Assembly (NCBI GenBank): GCA_031422295.1
Contig: JANOQM010000029.1
Span: 111,050-175,049, forward strand
Length of the DNA: 64,000 bases
Origin: JANOMH01 sp031422295
GTDB taxonomy: Bacteria > Pseudomonadota > Alphaproteobacteria > Rhodobacterales > Rhodobacteraceae
Direction of reading: 5' to 3'
The notes beneath the pieces were generated by a model that saw only the letters and a program-made list of their open reading frames with translations, was not told the DNA's origin and made no database searches. Position numbers and translations under genes: made by a program. Positions within the stretch are counted from its first letter, which is position 1. Each line of letters begins with the position of its first letter. Of the stretch, positions 33,582-42,330 are shown in pieces.

Positions 33582-34832
33582 TCAACCGACAATTCCGGCA
33601 GTTTCCAGTACCGCATGAAACAGCACATCCGTGCCTTTGGCGGCCCAGTCCGGGGATATTTCTTCGGCCTCATTATGGCTAAGGCCACCCACGCAGGGGC
33701 ACATGATCATGACCGTGGGGGCAATCCGGTTGATCCAGCACGCATCATGCCCAGCGCCGCTGATGATATCGAAATGGGAATAGCCCAGCCGTTCGGCTGC
33801 GGCGCGGACGGTTTTGACAAGCCCCGGATCAAATGTCACCGGGTCAAAATGGCCGACGGGTTCAATCGCAAACCCCAACCCGAGGGCCGCAGCAATCACC
33901 GGGGCCTCGGCCTCGATCCTTGCACGCATCGCATCGAGTTTGGCCAGATCGGGTGACCGGATATCCACCGTAAACACCGCCCGTCCGGGGATGACATTGC
34001 GCGAATTGGGATAGACGTTGGCCTGACCAACCGCTCCAACCGCTCCCGGCTGCGCATCCATCGCGATGGTGTGGACCAGTTCAATGATCCGGGCCATGCC
34101 CAGCCCCGCATTGACCCGCATGGTCATCGGAGTGGACCCGGTATGCGCATCGCGCCCGGTCAGGGTGATTTGCAACCACCACAGGCCCTGCCCATGCGTG
34201 ACCACGCCAATCTCGCGGCCCTCTGCCTGCAGTATTGGGCCTTGTTCGATATGCAATTCAAACATCGCATGGATTTTGCGCGCCCCGACAGGTTCATCAC
34301 CAACCCAACCGATCCGTTGCAGTTCATCGCCAAAGGCCAGACCATCTGCATCAACCCGGGCATAGGCGAAATCCTGGGTATGGATGCCCGCGAATACGCC
34401 GCTGGCCAGCATCGCGGGGGCATAGCGGGTGCCTTCCTCGTTGGTCCAGTTGGTCACGACAATCGGGTGGCGGGTCTGGATACCAAGATCGTTCAGCGAC
34501 CGCAGCACCTCTAGCCCGCCCAAAACCCCCAGCACGCCGTCATATTTGCCGCCCGTAGGTTGGGTATCCAGATGTGACCCGATGTAAACCGGCAAGGCAT
34601 CGGGATCAGTTCCGGCCCGGGTGGCAAACATATTGCCCATCGTATCGACACCCATGCTGCAGCCGGCATCCGCACACCAGCGGGCGAACAGATGCCGCCC
34701 CGCGCTGTCCGCATCGGTCAGGGTCTGGCGGTTATTGCCGCCTGCGATCCCCGGGCCAATCTGGGCCATCTGCATCAGGCTGTCCCAGAGCCGTGCGCCG
34801 TTGACCTTTAGATTTTCGCCCGGTGCGGACAT
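33582..34832 (-). CDS. M20 amidohydrolase: N-carbamoyl-beta-alanine amidase (beta-ureidopropionase) type
   Basis: A 416-residue zinc hydrolase of the allantoate amidohydrolase/carbamoylase family. Metal and substrate residues are visible: GSHLDTQPTGGKYDG (His, Asp), NWTNEEGTRY (Glu pair), ELHIEQGP (His) and GGLSHNEAEE (His). With dihydropyrimidinase it would convert N-carbamoyl-beta-alanine to beta-alanine, CO2 and ammonia. Allantoate or L-carbamoyl-amino-acid hydrolysis is the alternative. I start at ATG 34832, which gives the usual family length; frames reaching 34865 or 34919 are open. A RutR-like operator lies 71 bases upstream of this start. Confidence 0.87.
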   Translation of the reverse strand: MSAPGENLKVNGARLWDSLMQMAQIGPGIAGGNNRQTLTDADSAGRHLFARWCADAGCSMGVDTMGNMFATRAGTDPDALPVYIGSHLDTQPTGGKYDGVLGVLGGLEVLRSLNDLGIQTRHPIVVTNWTNEEGTRYAPAMLASGVFAGIHTQDFAYARVDADGLAFGDELQRIGWVGDEPVGARKIHAMFELHIEQGPILQAEGREIGVVTHGQGLWWLQITLTGRDAHTGSTPMTMRVNAGLGMARIIELVHTIAMDAQPGAVGAVGQANVYPNSRNVIPGRAVFTVDIRSPDLAKLDAMRARIEAEAPVIAAALGLGFAIEPVGHFDPVTFDPGLVKTVRAAAERLGYSHFDIISGAGHDACWINRIAPTVMIMCPCVGGLSHNEAEEISPDWAAKGTDVLFHAVLETAGIVG

Positions 34833-34902
34833 GGCCAATTTTCCCTTGGTGGTTTTCTCATGCATAGCGGAAAAGCGGTCGCCGCACACGGAAAGTGCTT
34901 GA

Positions 34903-34920
34903 TTTGACCATTCGGTCAAA
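34903..34920. promoter_or_regulatory. Probable RutR-type operator between the hydrolase and tetR genes
   Basis: The palindrome TTTGACCATTCGGTCAAA has two 7-base arms separated by four bases. It matches the known RutR consensus TTGACCANNTGGTCAA at all but one position. It sits in the divergent promoter region between the ureidopropionase-type gene and the TetR-family gene, the place expected for an operator controlling both. Confidence 0.75.
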
Positions 34921-35054
34921 GCAACGCTAACAGAGAGGGCAGGCCAGTCAAGCTGATCTGGTTCGATTGCCTTGTCTGTACGGATCGCGGCAAAGTTGGA
35001 CAGTTACCGGCCGGTATGCCACAGCGGCCCAAACATTGGGCAACAGGACGCAAG

Positions 35055-35669
35055 ATGAACACAGCCGGCCCCCGCACCCGCATTCAGGAAAAGAACCGCA
35101 AGGCCATCCTTGACGCCGGGCTGGATGTGTTTTCCCAATATGGCTTTCGCGGGGCGACGGTAGATCAGATTGCCGAGGCGGCGGGTTTGTCGAAACCGAA
35201 TCTGCTGTATTACTTTGCCACCAAAGATGCGGTGCATGCGGCCTTGCTGGAGGGGCTGCTGGAAACTTGGCTGGACCCATTACATGCGCTGGACCCGGCG
35301 GGCGATCCATTGGCCGAAGTGCAGGCCTATGTCGCCCGCAAACTGGCGCTGTCCCGCGATTACCCGCGCGAAAGCCGCCTGTTTGCCAATGAGATTTTGC
35401 AAGGTGCCCCCCGGATTGAACATGCCCTGACCGGAGAGTTGAAAGCGCTGGTTGATGAAAAGGCTGCGGTGATTGCGGGTTGGGCGGCGGCAGGCCAGAT
35501 TGCGCCGGTTGACCCCTATCACCTGATCTTTTCAATCTGGGCGATGACCCAGCATTATGCCGATTTCGAAGTGCAAGTCAGCGCCGTGCTGGGGCCAGCC
35601 AAAGACAATGCCTATCCGGCGGCGGGGGACTATCTGCAAAGCCTGTTTGCCCGGCTGCTGGCGGTCTAG
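35055..35669 (+). CDS. rutR: TetR-family regulator, RutR-like
   Basis: A 204-residue TetR-family repressor. The N-terminal helix-turn-helix is FRGATVDQIAEAAGLSKPNL followed by YYFATKDAVHAALLEG. The C-terminal ligand domain contains the block SRLFANEILQGAP and IFSIWAMTQHYADFEVQV, both characteristic of RutR, which senses uracil/thymine. The ATG at 35055 has AGGA 6 bases upstream and is preferred over the ATG at 35016. It is divergent from the ureidopropionase-type gene, with a RutR-like operator between. It probably represses the cluster until pyrimidine is present. Confidence 0.88.
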   Translation: MNTAGPRTRIQEKNRKAILDAGLDVFSQYGFRGATVDQIAEAAGLSKPNLLYYFATKDAVHAALLEGLLETWLDPLHALDPAGDPLAEVQAYVARKLALSRDYPRESRLFANEILQGAPRIEHALTGELKALVDEKAAVIAGWAAAGQIAPVDPYHLIFSIWAMTQHYADFEVQVSAVLGPAKDNAYPAAGDYLQSLFARLLAV

Positions 35670-35733
35670 GCCCGATTGACAAGGACGGATCGCCGCCCAT
35701 AACTTGCGCTGCCCCTGATGGCTGGAGAGACCG

Positions 35734-37068
35734 ATGCTGCAACGCCATTCCGCCGCCCCGGCCCGCCGGATCAGTGCCTCCGAAGCCGCCGCTTTGGTCC
35801 AGTCGGGCAGTTGGATTGACTATAGTGCAGTGCTGGCGCAGCCGGACGAGTTTGACGCAGCCCTTGCGCTCCGGCGGGACGACTTGACCGGGGTGAAAAT
35901 CCGCAACTGCCTGTCCACACGCCCCCGCGCGGTGCTGGAATGTGACCCCGAGGGGGCGCATTTTCAGATGATCAACCTGCATTACTCGGGCTATGACCGG
36001 CGCAAAAGCGATGCCGGATCAACCAGTTATCTGCCTGTAAACCTAGGTGAAATCCCCGATTATTATCGCCGGTTCATCGACCCTGTCGACATCGTGGTGG
36101 TCAAAACCGGACCGATGGATGCGCAGGGCTGGTTTAACTTTGGCTTGGCCAACCTGTGGCACCGGGCAATCATCGAACGGGCAAAATGCGTGATTGTCGA
36201 GGAAACGCCGGGCTGGCCGCATGCGCTGGGGTCACAAAACGGGGTCCATGTCTCTGAAGTTGATTACATCATCGCGGGCAATAACCTGCCCCCCGCCGAA
36301 CTGCCCAGCGCTGCCCCAACCGAGGTTGACCGCGCGGTGGCACGGTTCATCATGCCGGAAATAACCGACGGGGCCTGCTTGCAAATCGGGATCGGCGGCA
36401 TGCCCAATGTCGTCTGCTCGCTGTTGCGCGACTCGGGCGTCAAAGACCTGGGCATTCATACTGAAATGCTGACCGACGGCATTGTCGACCTGTATCAGGA
36501 CGGGCGGGTCACCGGGCGGTTGAAAACCCTGGACCCCGGCAAGATCACCTATAGTTTTGCGCTGGGGACGGCCAAGCTGTATCAGGCCGTCGATAATAAC
36601 CCCGATTTCCACTGCTGCCCGGTCGATTACACCAACCTGCCGCATAACATCATGCAGAACGATCATGTGGTCAGCATCAACAACACCACTCAGATCGACC
36701 TGCAGGGGCAGGCCGCGTCAGAATCAGATGGATTGCGGCACATCAGCGGGACCGGCGGGCAGTTGCAATTCGTGCGCGGCGGCTATGCATCACGCGGGGG
36801 CAAGTCGTTTATCTGCCTTGCGTCCACGTATGACAAGCGTGGCGAACGGCGCAGCCGGATCGTGCTGAACCTGACGCAAGGGAATATCGTGACCACCCCG
36901 CGCAGCGACATGATGTATGTCGTGACGGAGTATGGGATCACCAATCTAAAAGGCAAATCAGTGCCGGAACGGGCCAAAGCCTTGATATCGCTGGCCCATC
37001 CCGATTTCCGTGAAGGGTTGGAACGCGAGGCTTATGACCATCGGCTGATCCCTGCCGGATTCTTCTGA
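35734..37068 (+). CDS. Acetyl-CoA hydrolase/CoA-transferase family protein
   Basis: A 444-residue two-domain CoA-transferase of the acetyl-CoA hydrolase/4-hydroxybutyrate CoA-transferase family. The catalytic Glu lies in LGIHTEMLTDG (about residue 244). GIGGMPN before it and the C-terminal VTEYGITNLKGKSVPERAKAL are family signatures. It moves CoA between short-chain acyl groups and acetate or similar acids. The start has GGAGAG a few bases upstream. It follows the RutR-like gene on the same strand after 64 bases. Whether it serves the beta-alanine/malonate-semialdehyde route or PHB turnover cannot be decided from sequence. Confidence 0.87.
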   Translation: MLQRHSAAPARRISASEAAALVQSGSWIDYSAVLAQPDEFDAALALRRDDLTGVKIRNCLSTRPRAVLECDPEGAHFQMINLHYSGYDRRKSDAGSTSYLPVNLGEIPDYYRRFIDPVDIVVVKTGPMDAQGWFNFGLANLWHRAIIERAKCVIVEETPGWPHALGSQNGVHVSEVDYIIAGNNLPPAELPSAAPTEVDRAVARFIMPEITDGACLQIGIGGMPNVVCSLLRDSGVKDLGIHTEMLTDGIVDLYQDGRVTGRLKTLDPGKITYSFALGTAKLYQAVDNNPDFHCCPVDYTNLPHNIMQNDHVVSINNTTQIDLQGQAASESDGLRHISGTGGQLQFVRGGYASRGGKSFICLASTYDKRGERRSRIVLNLTQGNIVTTPRSDMMYVVTEYGITNLKGKSVPERAKALISLAHPDFREGLEREAYDHRLIPAGFF

Positions 37069-37165
37069 CCCGCCAAGTGACGTTGCAGACAGTGCTTGCA
37101 AGCAGACTTGTAACGCGGTCACGACATGGTTATGCAGGTTAGGCTGCAACCACTGGCCGAGGGTC

Positions 37166-39055
37166 ATGACCGCCTCTACCCCTGACAAAAACGGCACTTC
37201 AAAGCATATCCGCGCATCGACCTTTGCCCTGACCTTCGGGTCGCTGGGTGTGGTTTTTGGTGATATTGGGACTAGCCCGCTATATGCGATGCGCGAAGGG
37301 CTGCATGCCGCCGCGCGGGACGGAGAGTCGGGGCGCGGTGATGTCATCGCCATTGTGTCACTGCTGGTTTGGCTGCTGATCCTGCTCGCCACCGTCAAAT
37401 ACGTCATCCTGATCCTGCGGGCCGACAACCGGGGTGAAGGCGGGACTTTGTCACTGGTCGCCTTGGGGCAGCAGGCGCTGGGGCAACGGACCAAGATTCT
37501 GCTGATCCTTGGCATTATCGGCACGGCATTGTTCTTTGGCGACGCCGTTATCACGCCTGCAATTTCGGTCTTATCGGCTGTCGAGGGGTTGAAACTAATC
37601 GCGCCCGCCACCGAACCTTTGGTGATTCCAATCACCTTGGCCATTCTGTTTGTCCTGTTCTGGTCGCAAAAAAGCGGGACCGGGCGGATCGCTGCGTTTT
37701 TCGGACCGGTGATGGTTTTGTGGTTCGTTGTCCTGGCCGGGCTTGGCCTGTCGCATATCTTTGACGACGTCAGCATTCTGGCCGCCCTGAACCCGCTGCA
37801 TGGCTTTGGTTTTCTGATCAACAATGGTGCGGCGGCCCTGCCGGTGCTGGGGTCGGTCACATTGGCCATTACCGGGGCCGAAGCGCTGTATGCCGATATG
37901 GGCCATTTCGGACGGCGGCCCATTCGGATTGCCTGGACATCACTGGTGCTGCCGTCACTGGCGCTCAGCTATCTGGGTCAGGGCGCATTGGTGTTGTCGC
38001 ATCCCGAAGCGGCGGCTGATCCGTTCTTTCTGCAGGCCCCAACATGGATGCTGCCTGCCCTCGTCGGACTTGCAACTTTGGCCTCGGTCATCGCCTCGCA
38101 GGCGGTGATTACTGGCGCATTTTCGGTGGCGCATCAGGCTGTGCAACTGGGACTGCTGCCCCGGATCGAGGCATTCCATACCTCCGAAACCCAGCGTGGG
38201 CAGATCTATATGCCACGGGTCAACATGATCCTGCTGGTCAGCGTCTGTATGCTGGTGATCACTTTTGGCAGTTCCAGTAATCTGGCCACAGCCTACGGTA
38301 TCGCCGTCACGGGCGAAATGCTGATCACAACGCTACTGGCCTTTATCGTGTTCAAACACTTCTGGCATTGGCCCACATGGCTGGTGTTTACAGTCGTTAC
38401 CCCACTGTTTATCCTAGAATTTCTGTTGTTCAGCGCGAATATGACAAAATTCATGGACGGGGGCTATCTGCCTGCGGCGATTGCAGCGTTTCTGGCAATT
38501 GCAATGGGCATATGGGTCAAGGGCAGTGCCATGGTGCAGGCCCGGTCGCGTAATCTGTCGGTGGCCCTGACCTCGCTCATGGGGTCGATTGAGGGGTCAA
38601 CGCGGCTGTCGCGCACCCCCGGCACCGCAATGTTTCTGACTGCAGAACCGGTCATGGCCCCGCCTGCCCTGCTGCATAACCTCAAGCATAACGGGGTGTT
38701 GCACCAGAAAAACTATATCGTCACCGTGTCGGTGTCCGACCTGCCCTATATGGACCCCGAAGATATGGTGACGATCGAACCTTTGTCCGATACATTCACC
38801 CGGGTCCGGCTGAATTTTGGCTATATGGACGAACCCAATGTGCCCCGCGCCCTGCGCCAAAAGGTCAAGTTTGACATTATGGGCACCTCATTTTTTCTGA
38901 ACCGCCGGTCGTTCAAAGTGACCGATGGCAAAGGGATGTGGGTCTGGCAAAAGAATATCTACGTGGCGCTGACCAAATTCGCCTCGAATGCAGCAGGGTA
39001 CTACCATCTGCCGTCAAACCGGGTGGTGGAGCTGGGGCAGCAGGTCACGCTTTAG
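37166..39055 (+). CDS. kup: Low-affinity potassium transporter Kup
   Basis: A 629-residue K+ uptake protein of the KUP/HAK/KT family. The signature GSLGVVFGDIGTSPLYA lies near residue 25. About 12 membrane segments fill the first 440 residues, with the motif TGAEALYADMGHFG in the middle. A soluble C-terminal region of about 190 residues ends the protein (HRDG-like FNRRSF block). The family imports K+ with H+. The start at ATG 37166 has GAGGG just upstream. It is convergent with the LysR gene downstream. No regulator site is evident in the 97-base upstream gap. Confidence 0.95.
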   Translation: MTASTPDKNGTSKHIRASTFALTFGSLGVVFGDIGTSPLYAMREGLHAAARDGESGRGDVIAIVSLLVWLLILLATVKYVILILRADNRGEGGTLSLVALGQQALGQRTKILLILGIIGTALFFGDAVITPAISVLSAVEGLKLIAPATEPLVIPITLAILFVLFWSQKSGTGRIAAFFGPVMVLWFVVLAGLGLSHIFDDVSILAALNPLHGFGFLINNGAAALPVLGSVTLAITGAEALYADMGHFGRRPIRIAWTSLVLPSLALSYLGQGALVLSHPEAAADPFFLQAPTWMLPALVGLATLASVIASQAVITGAFSVAHQAVQLGLLPRIEAFHTSETQRGQIYMPRVNMILLVSVCMLVITFGSSSNLATAYGIAVTGEMLITTLLAFIVFKHFWHWPTWLVFTVVTPLFILEFLLFSANMTKFMDGGYLPAAIAAFLAIAMGIWVKGSAMVQARSRNLSVALTSLMGSIEGSTRLSRTPGTAMFLTAEPVMAPPALLHNLKHNGVLHQKNYIVTVSVSDLPYMDPEDMVTIEPLSDTFTRVRLNFGYMDEPNVPRALRQKVKFDIMGTSFFLNRRSFKVTDGKGMWVWQKNIYVALTKFASNAAGYYHLPSNRVVELGQQVTL

Positions 39056-39097
39056 GTCACTGCCAGGGCCCGAAAGCATTGGCGTTTCACAGCTCTG

Positions 39098-40060
39098 TCA
39101 AATCACCCGCAGGCCGGTTTGCAGCCATGGCAATTGCGCCACGGCGGGCAAAACAATCATTTCGGCCAGCAACGGCTTTAGCCGCCTGACCATCCCGTCG
39201 GGCATATCCCCCAACACGCCACGCCGGGCGGTCAGCGATATTGTGCGGCTAAGGGGTGCAAACGGCAAAGGCAGCACATCGACCTGCGCCTGAAACCGTT
39301 GCGCCCGCATCCAGCCCAGCGGGGTCAGAATGGTCCAACCCGCCCCTTGGGCCACCATCGCCATGATCGCATGATAGCTGTCCATTTCAAACCGATGCGC
39401 GATATTCAGGTTCTGGCGGGCCAGATGACCGGTAATCAAGCGCCCCATATAGTGGCGCGTGGTATATTGGATCAGCGGCATCCGGCGCAGCCGGCGCAAC
39501 AGGTCATCGCCGCCAACCGACCCCTTGGGCACGGCGACGACAAAGGGTTCTTCGAGCAGCGGATGCACCTCCATCCCGTCGCCTGCGACCCCCATGTCGG
39601 CGGCAACGATGACATCCAGCGCCCTTGCGTCCAGCAGGTCAAACAATCGATGACTGGCCCCGGTTTCCAGCAGGAACTGACAGTTTTTCAACTCTTCCGC
39701 CATCAGGGATAACAGGCGTGGCGTGACGTCGGCGTCGAAATCCTCGATCATGCCCAGCCGGAACCGGGTGAGGCGGGAATAATCGGCCATCGCCAGTTCG
39801 GCGCGGGCCTGATCAGCCTCGTTCAGAATGGCATTGGCGCGGCGTAAAAACATCTCGCCTGCCGGGGTCAGCGTGACCGGGCGTTCGCCACGGTTCAGCA
39901 AAATGGCCCCGACCGCGCCTTCCAGATTGGTCAGTTGCTGGCTGACCGTGGCCGCTGAGGTCCCCAACCTGCGGGCGGCGGCGGAAATGCTGGTTTCCTC
40001 GGCCGTGGCCACGAAAACCTCGACCCCCCACAGGGTAATCCGGCCTGCCGTGCTGGTCAT
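39098..40060 (-). CDS. LysR-family transcriptional regulator
   Basis: A 320-residue LysR-type regulator. The N-terminal winged helix-turn-helix contains ISAAARRLGTSAATVSQQLTNLE and FLRRANAIL. The C-terminal part is a periplasmic-binding-protein-like effector domain. It is divergent from the amine transaminase gene, separated by 135 bases, which makes that gene its likely target. The effector is unknown. The spacer holds short inverted repeats such as GTTAG-GG-CTAAC (40090-40101) and CCGCA-AC-TGCGG (40111-40122) that could be parts of its operator. Confidence 0.85.
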   Translation of the reverse strand: MTSTAGRITLWGVEVFVATAEETSISAAARRLGTSAATVSQQLTNLEGAVGAILLNRGERPVTLTPAGEMFLRRANAILNEADQARAELAMADYSRLTRFRLGMIEDFDADVTPRLLSLMAEELKNCQFLLETGASHRLFDLLDARALDVIVAADMGVAGDGMEVHPLLEEPFVVAVPKGSVGGDDLLRRLRRMPLIQYTTRHYMGRLITGHLARQNLNIAHRFEMDSYHAIMAMVAQGAGWTILTPLGWMRAQRFQAQVDVLPLPFAPLSRTISLTARRGVLGDMPDGMVRRLKPLLAEMIVLPAVAQLPWLQTGLRVI

Positions 40061-40195
40061 CGCACCCCCAAATGCAGTTATTTTCGTAGGTTAGGGCTAA
40101 CAGTCGCCTGCCGCAACTGCGGATGGCCCTGCTACGGATTGTAAGCCTGATGCCGCACAGATAAGGTGACTGGATGCAAAAAAGAGGAAAATATC

Positions 40196-41563
40196 ATGCG
40201 TGACGAGACCCCAAACAGCTGGGAAGCCCGCGCGGACAAACATTCGATGTACGGTTTCACGGACCTGCCGACGATCCATGATCGCGGGGCCACGATCCTG
40301 ACCCATGGCAAAGGCCCCTATGTGTATGACGTGCACGGCCGCCAGTTTCTGGACGCCAATTCGGGCCTGTGGAATATGGTCGCAGGGTTCGACCACCCCG
40401 GCCTGATCGCCGCCGCACAGGCACAATATGCGAAATTCGCGGGCTATCACGCGTTCTTTGGCCGGATGTCGGACCAGACCGTGATGCTGTCCGAGAAGTT
40501 GATCGAAGTGTCGCCGTTTGCCGACGGCAAGGTGTTTTACACCAATTCCGGTTCCGAAGCAAATGACACGATGGTCAAAATGCTGTGGTTCATGTGGGCG
40601 AGCGAGGGCCAGCCGCAGCGCCGCAAGATCCTGACGCGCTACAATGCCTATCACGGCGTCACCGCTGTATCAGCGAGCATGACCGGCAAGCCGTATAACA
40701 GCGTGTTCGGCCTGCCCCTGCCCGGTTTCCTGCATCTGACCTGCCCGCATTACTGGCGTAACGGGGCCGAGGGTGAAACCGAAGCGCAGTTCACCGCCCG
40801 GATGGGGGCCGAACTTGAGGCGATGATCGAGGCCGAAGGTGCCGATACGATTGCCGGTTTCTTTGCCGAACCCGTCATGGGGGCTGGCGGGGTCATCGTG
40901 CCGTCGGATGGTTATTTCCAGACCATCCTGCCGATTTTGCGCAAGCATGGCATTCCGATGATTTCGGACGAAGTGATCACCGGCTTTGGCCGCACCGGGA
41001 ACACCTGGGGCTGTCAGACGTTTGATTTCATGCCCGATGCGATCATTTCGTCGAAAAACCTGACGGCCGGATTCTTTCCGATGGGCGCGGTCATTCTGGG
41101 GCCGGAACTGTCGGACCGGATGCAGGCGGCGGCGGAACGGATCGAAGAATTCCCGCATGGCTTTACCGCCTCGGGGCATCCGGTGGGTTGCGCCATAGCG
41201 TTGAAGGCCATCGATGTGGTGATGAACGAAGGGCTGGCGGATAATGTGCGCGCCCTGACGCCCAAGTTTGAGGCAGGGATGGCCCATCTGGCGGAAAATC
41301 CCAATATCGGCGAATGGCGCGGCAAGGGGTTGATGGGGGCGTTAGAGGCGGTCAAAGACAAGGCCACCAAACTGCCGTTTCCGGGCACCTTGTCAGTGTC
41401 GGAACGCATCGCCAATGCCTGCACCGATCAGGGGCTGATCTGCCGCCCGCTGGGCCAGTCGATCGTGCTGTGCCCGGCGTTCATCATGACCGAGCCGCAA
41501 ATGGACGAGATGTTTGGCAAGCTTGAAAAAGCGCTGGTCAAGGTTTTTGCCGAAGTCGCTTGA
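40196..41563 (+). CDS. Amine:pyruvate transaminase (class III, PLP-dependent)
   Basis: A 455-residue class III aminotransferase. Its sequence is very like the Vibrio fluvialis (S)-omega-transaminase that I recall: DANSGLWNMVAGFDHPGL, FFGRMSDQTVMLSEKL, AFTASGHPVG-type blocks and the PLP lysine in ISSKNLTAGFFPMG (about residue 287). It transfers amino groups from amines or beta-amino acids to pyruvate. A beta-alanine role would link it with the pyrimidine cluster, but taurine/hypotaurine or amine use is equally possible. ATG 40196 has GAGGAA 7 bases upstream. It is divergent from the LysR gene. Confidence 0.9.
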   Translation: MRDETPNSWEARADKHSMYGFTDLPTIHDRGATILTHGKGPYVYDVHGRQFLDANSGLWNMVAGFDHPGLIAAAQAQYAKFAGYHAFFGRMSDQTVMLSEKLIEVSPFADGKVFYTNSGSEANDTMVKMLWFMWASEGQPQRRKILTRYNAYHGVTAVSASMTGKPYNSVFGLPLPGFLHLTCPHYWRNGAEGETEAQFTARMGAELEAMIEAEGADTIAGFFAEPVMGAGGVIVPSDGYFQTILPILRKHGIPMISDEVITGFGRTGNTWGCQTFDFMPDAIISSKNLTAGFFPMGAVILGPELSDRMQAAAERIEEFPHGFTASGHPVGCAIALKAIDVVMNEGLADNVRALTPKFEAGMAHLAENPNIGEWRGKGLMGALEAVKDKATKLPFPGTLSVSERIANACTDQGLICRPLGQSIVLCPAFIMTEPQMDEMFGKLEKALVKVFAEVA

Positions 41564-41603
41564 CGCGGAGGCGGGTGGGGGCTCTGCCCCCGCCTGCGGC
41601 CCC

Positions 41604-41631
41604 CCCGGGATATTTTTGAACAAAAGAATGG
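41604..41631. repeat. 28-bp dispersed intergenic repeat, copy 1
   Basis: A 28-base element starting with CCCGGGATATTT and ending with GAACAAAAGAATGG. It matches 26 of 28 bases of the inverse copy at 55203-55230; only two central bases differ. A GGGGGC-TCT-GCCCCC hairpin (41577-41591) stands 12 bases before it, and both lie between the convergent transaminase and phaR genes. Confidence 0.75.
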
Positions 41632-41647
41632 GGGAAGAAAGTAAGGC

Positions 41648-42214
41648 TTATTTCCCCATCCGGCTGAGTTTGCTTTGCAACTCGGCCAGTTGTTTCTTGA
41701 TATCGTCCAGATCGGTCTCGTCCTTGGCCGGGCCACTGGGCCCCATGGCACCACCAAGGCCGCCGCCAATCCCCCCGCCAATCCCCCCTGTCATCGCCTT
41801 GAAAAATGCCTCTTGCTGCGCGCGCATTGCGTCAAAGCCGGGCATTTTGGCCATTGGATTAACCTTGGTCATATTGTCCATGACCTTGGATTGCCCTTCG
41901 CGCAGCATCTCGAAACTAGCGGCCAGGAACTGCGGTACGACCGAGGCCGCCTGCGTGGTGTAACTGCGCACCAGATCGGTCAGTACATCGACACCCAGCA
42001 CAGATTCACCGCGGGATTCGTGTTCGGCGATGATTTGTAACAGATATTGCCGGGTCAGGTCATCGCCGGATTTCAGGTCAACAATCTGCACTTCGCGCCC
42101 ATCGCGGATAAACTTGGCGATATCCTCGAGCGTCACATAATCGCTGGTCTCGGTATTATACAGGCGGCGGCTGGCGTAGCGTTGGATCAGCAGCGGCTTG
42201 GCGGTATCTGCCAT
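41648..42214 (-). CDS. phaR: Polyhydroxyalkanoate synthesis repressor PhaR
   Basis: A 188-residue DNA- and PHB-binding repressor. The N-terminal PHB/PHA accumulation regulator domain is clear: LLIQRYASRRLYNTETSDYVTLEDIA. The middle helical part (about 55-130) and a Gly-rich stretch (GGIGGGIGGGLGGAMG, about 145-160) precede a coiled-coil-like C-terminus. PhaR represses phaP until PHB granules form. I start at ATG 42214, where homology begins. The TGC-rich segment just upstream (42234-42245) may be a site for autorepression. phaP lies upstream on the same strand beyond a terminator. Confidence 0.93.
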   Translation of the reverse strand: MADTAKPLLIQRYASRRLYNTETSDYVTLEDIAKFIRDGREVQIVDLKSGDDLTRQYLLQIIAEHESRGESVLGVDVLTDLVRSYTTQAASVVPQFLAASFEMLREGQSKVMDNMTKVNPMAKMPGFDAMRAQQEAFFKAMTGGIGGGIGGGLGGAMGPSGPAKDETDLDDIKKQLAELQSKLSRMGK

Positions 42215-42233
42215 GGCGTTCCCCCCGGTCATG

Positions 42234-42245
42234 TTGCAGTTGCAA
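42234..42245. promoter_or_regulatory. Possible PhaR-binding site upstream of phaR
   Basis: TTGCAGTTGCAA lies 20 bases before the phaR start. It is TGC-rich and near-symmetrical but does not match the CTGCN3GCAG consensus exactly. PhaR autoregulation is known in relatives, so a weak site here is plausible. Confidence 0.35.
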
Positions 42246-42273
42246 AAAGCTTACGCCGCTGTTGCACAAAAAG

Positions 42274-42306
42274 AAAGGGCGCGCTGCGGAATGCAGTGCG
42301 CCCTTT
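42274..42306 (-). terminator. Rho-independent terminator of phaP
   Basis: On the minus strand, 24 bases after the phaP stop, a 9-bp stem (AAAGGGCGC with GCGCCCTTT) is extended by inner pairing (CTGC/GCAG) and followed by CTTTTTGTG. It separates phaP from phaR, so phaR probably has its own promoter as well. Confidence 0.85.
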
Positions 42307-42330
42307 GGATCAACCATTTACGAACGGTAA

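Noticed and set aside
41577..41591. GGGGGC-TCT-GCCCCC hairpin as terminator of the transaminase gene
   Set aside because: No T-tract follows on either strand, so an intrinsic terminator is not supported; it is treated as part of the repeat region.
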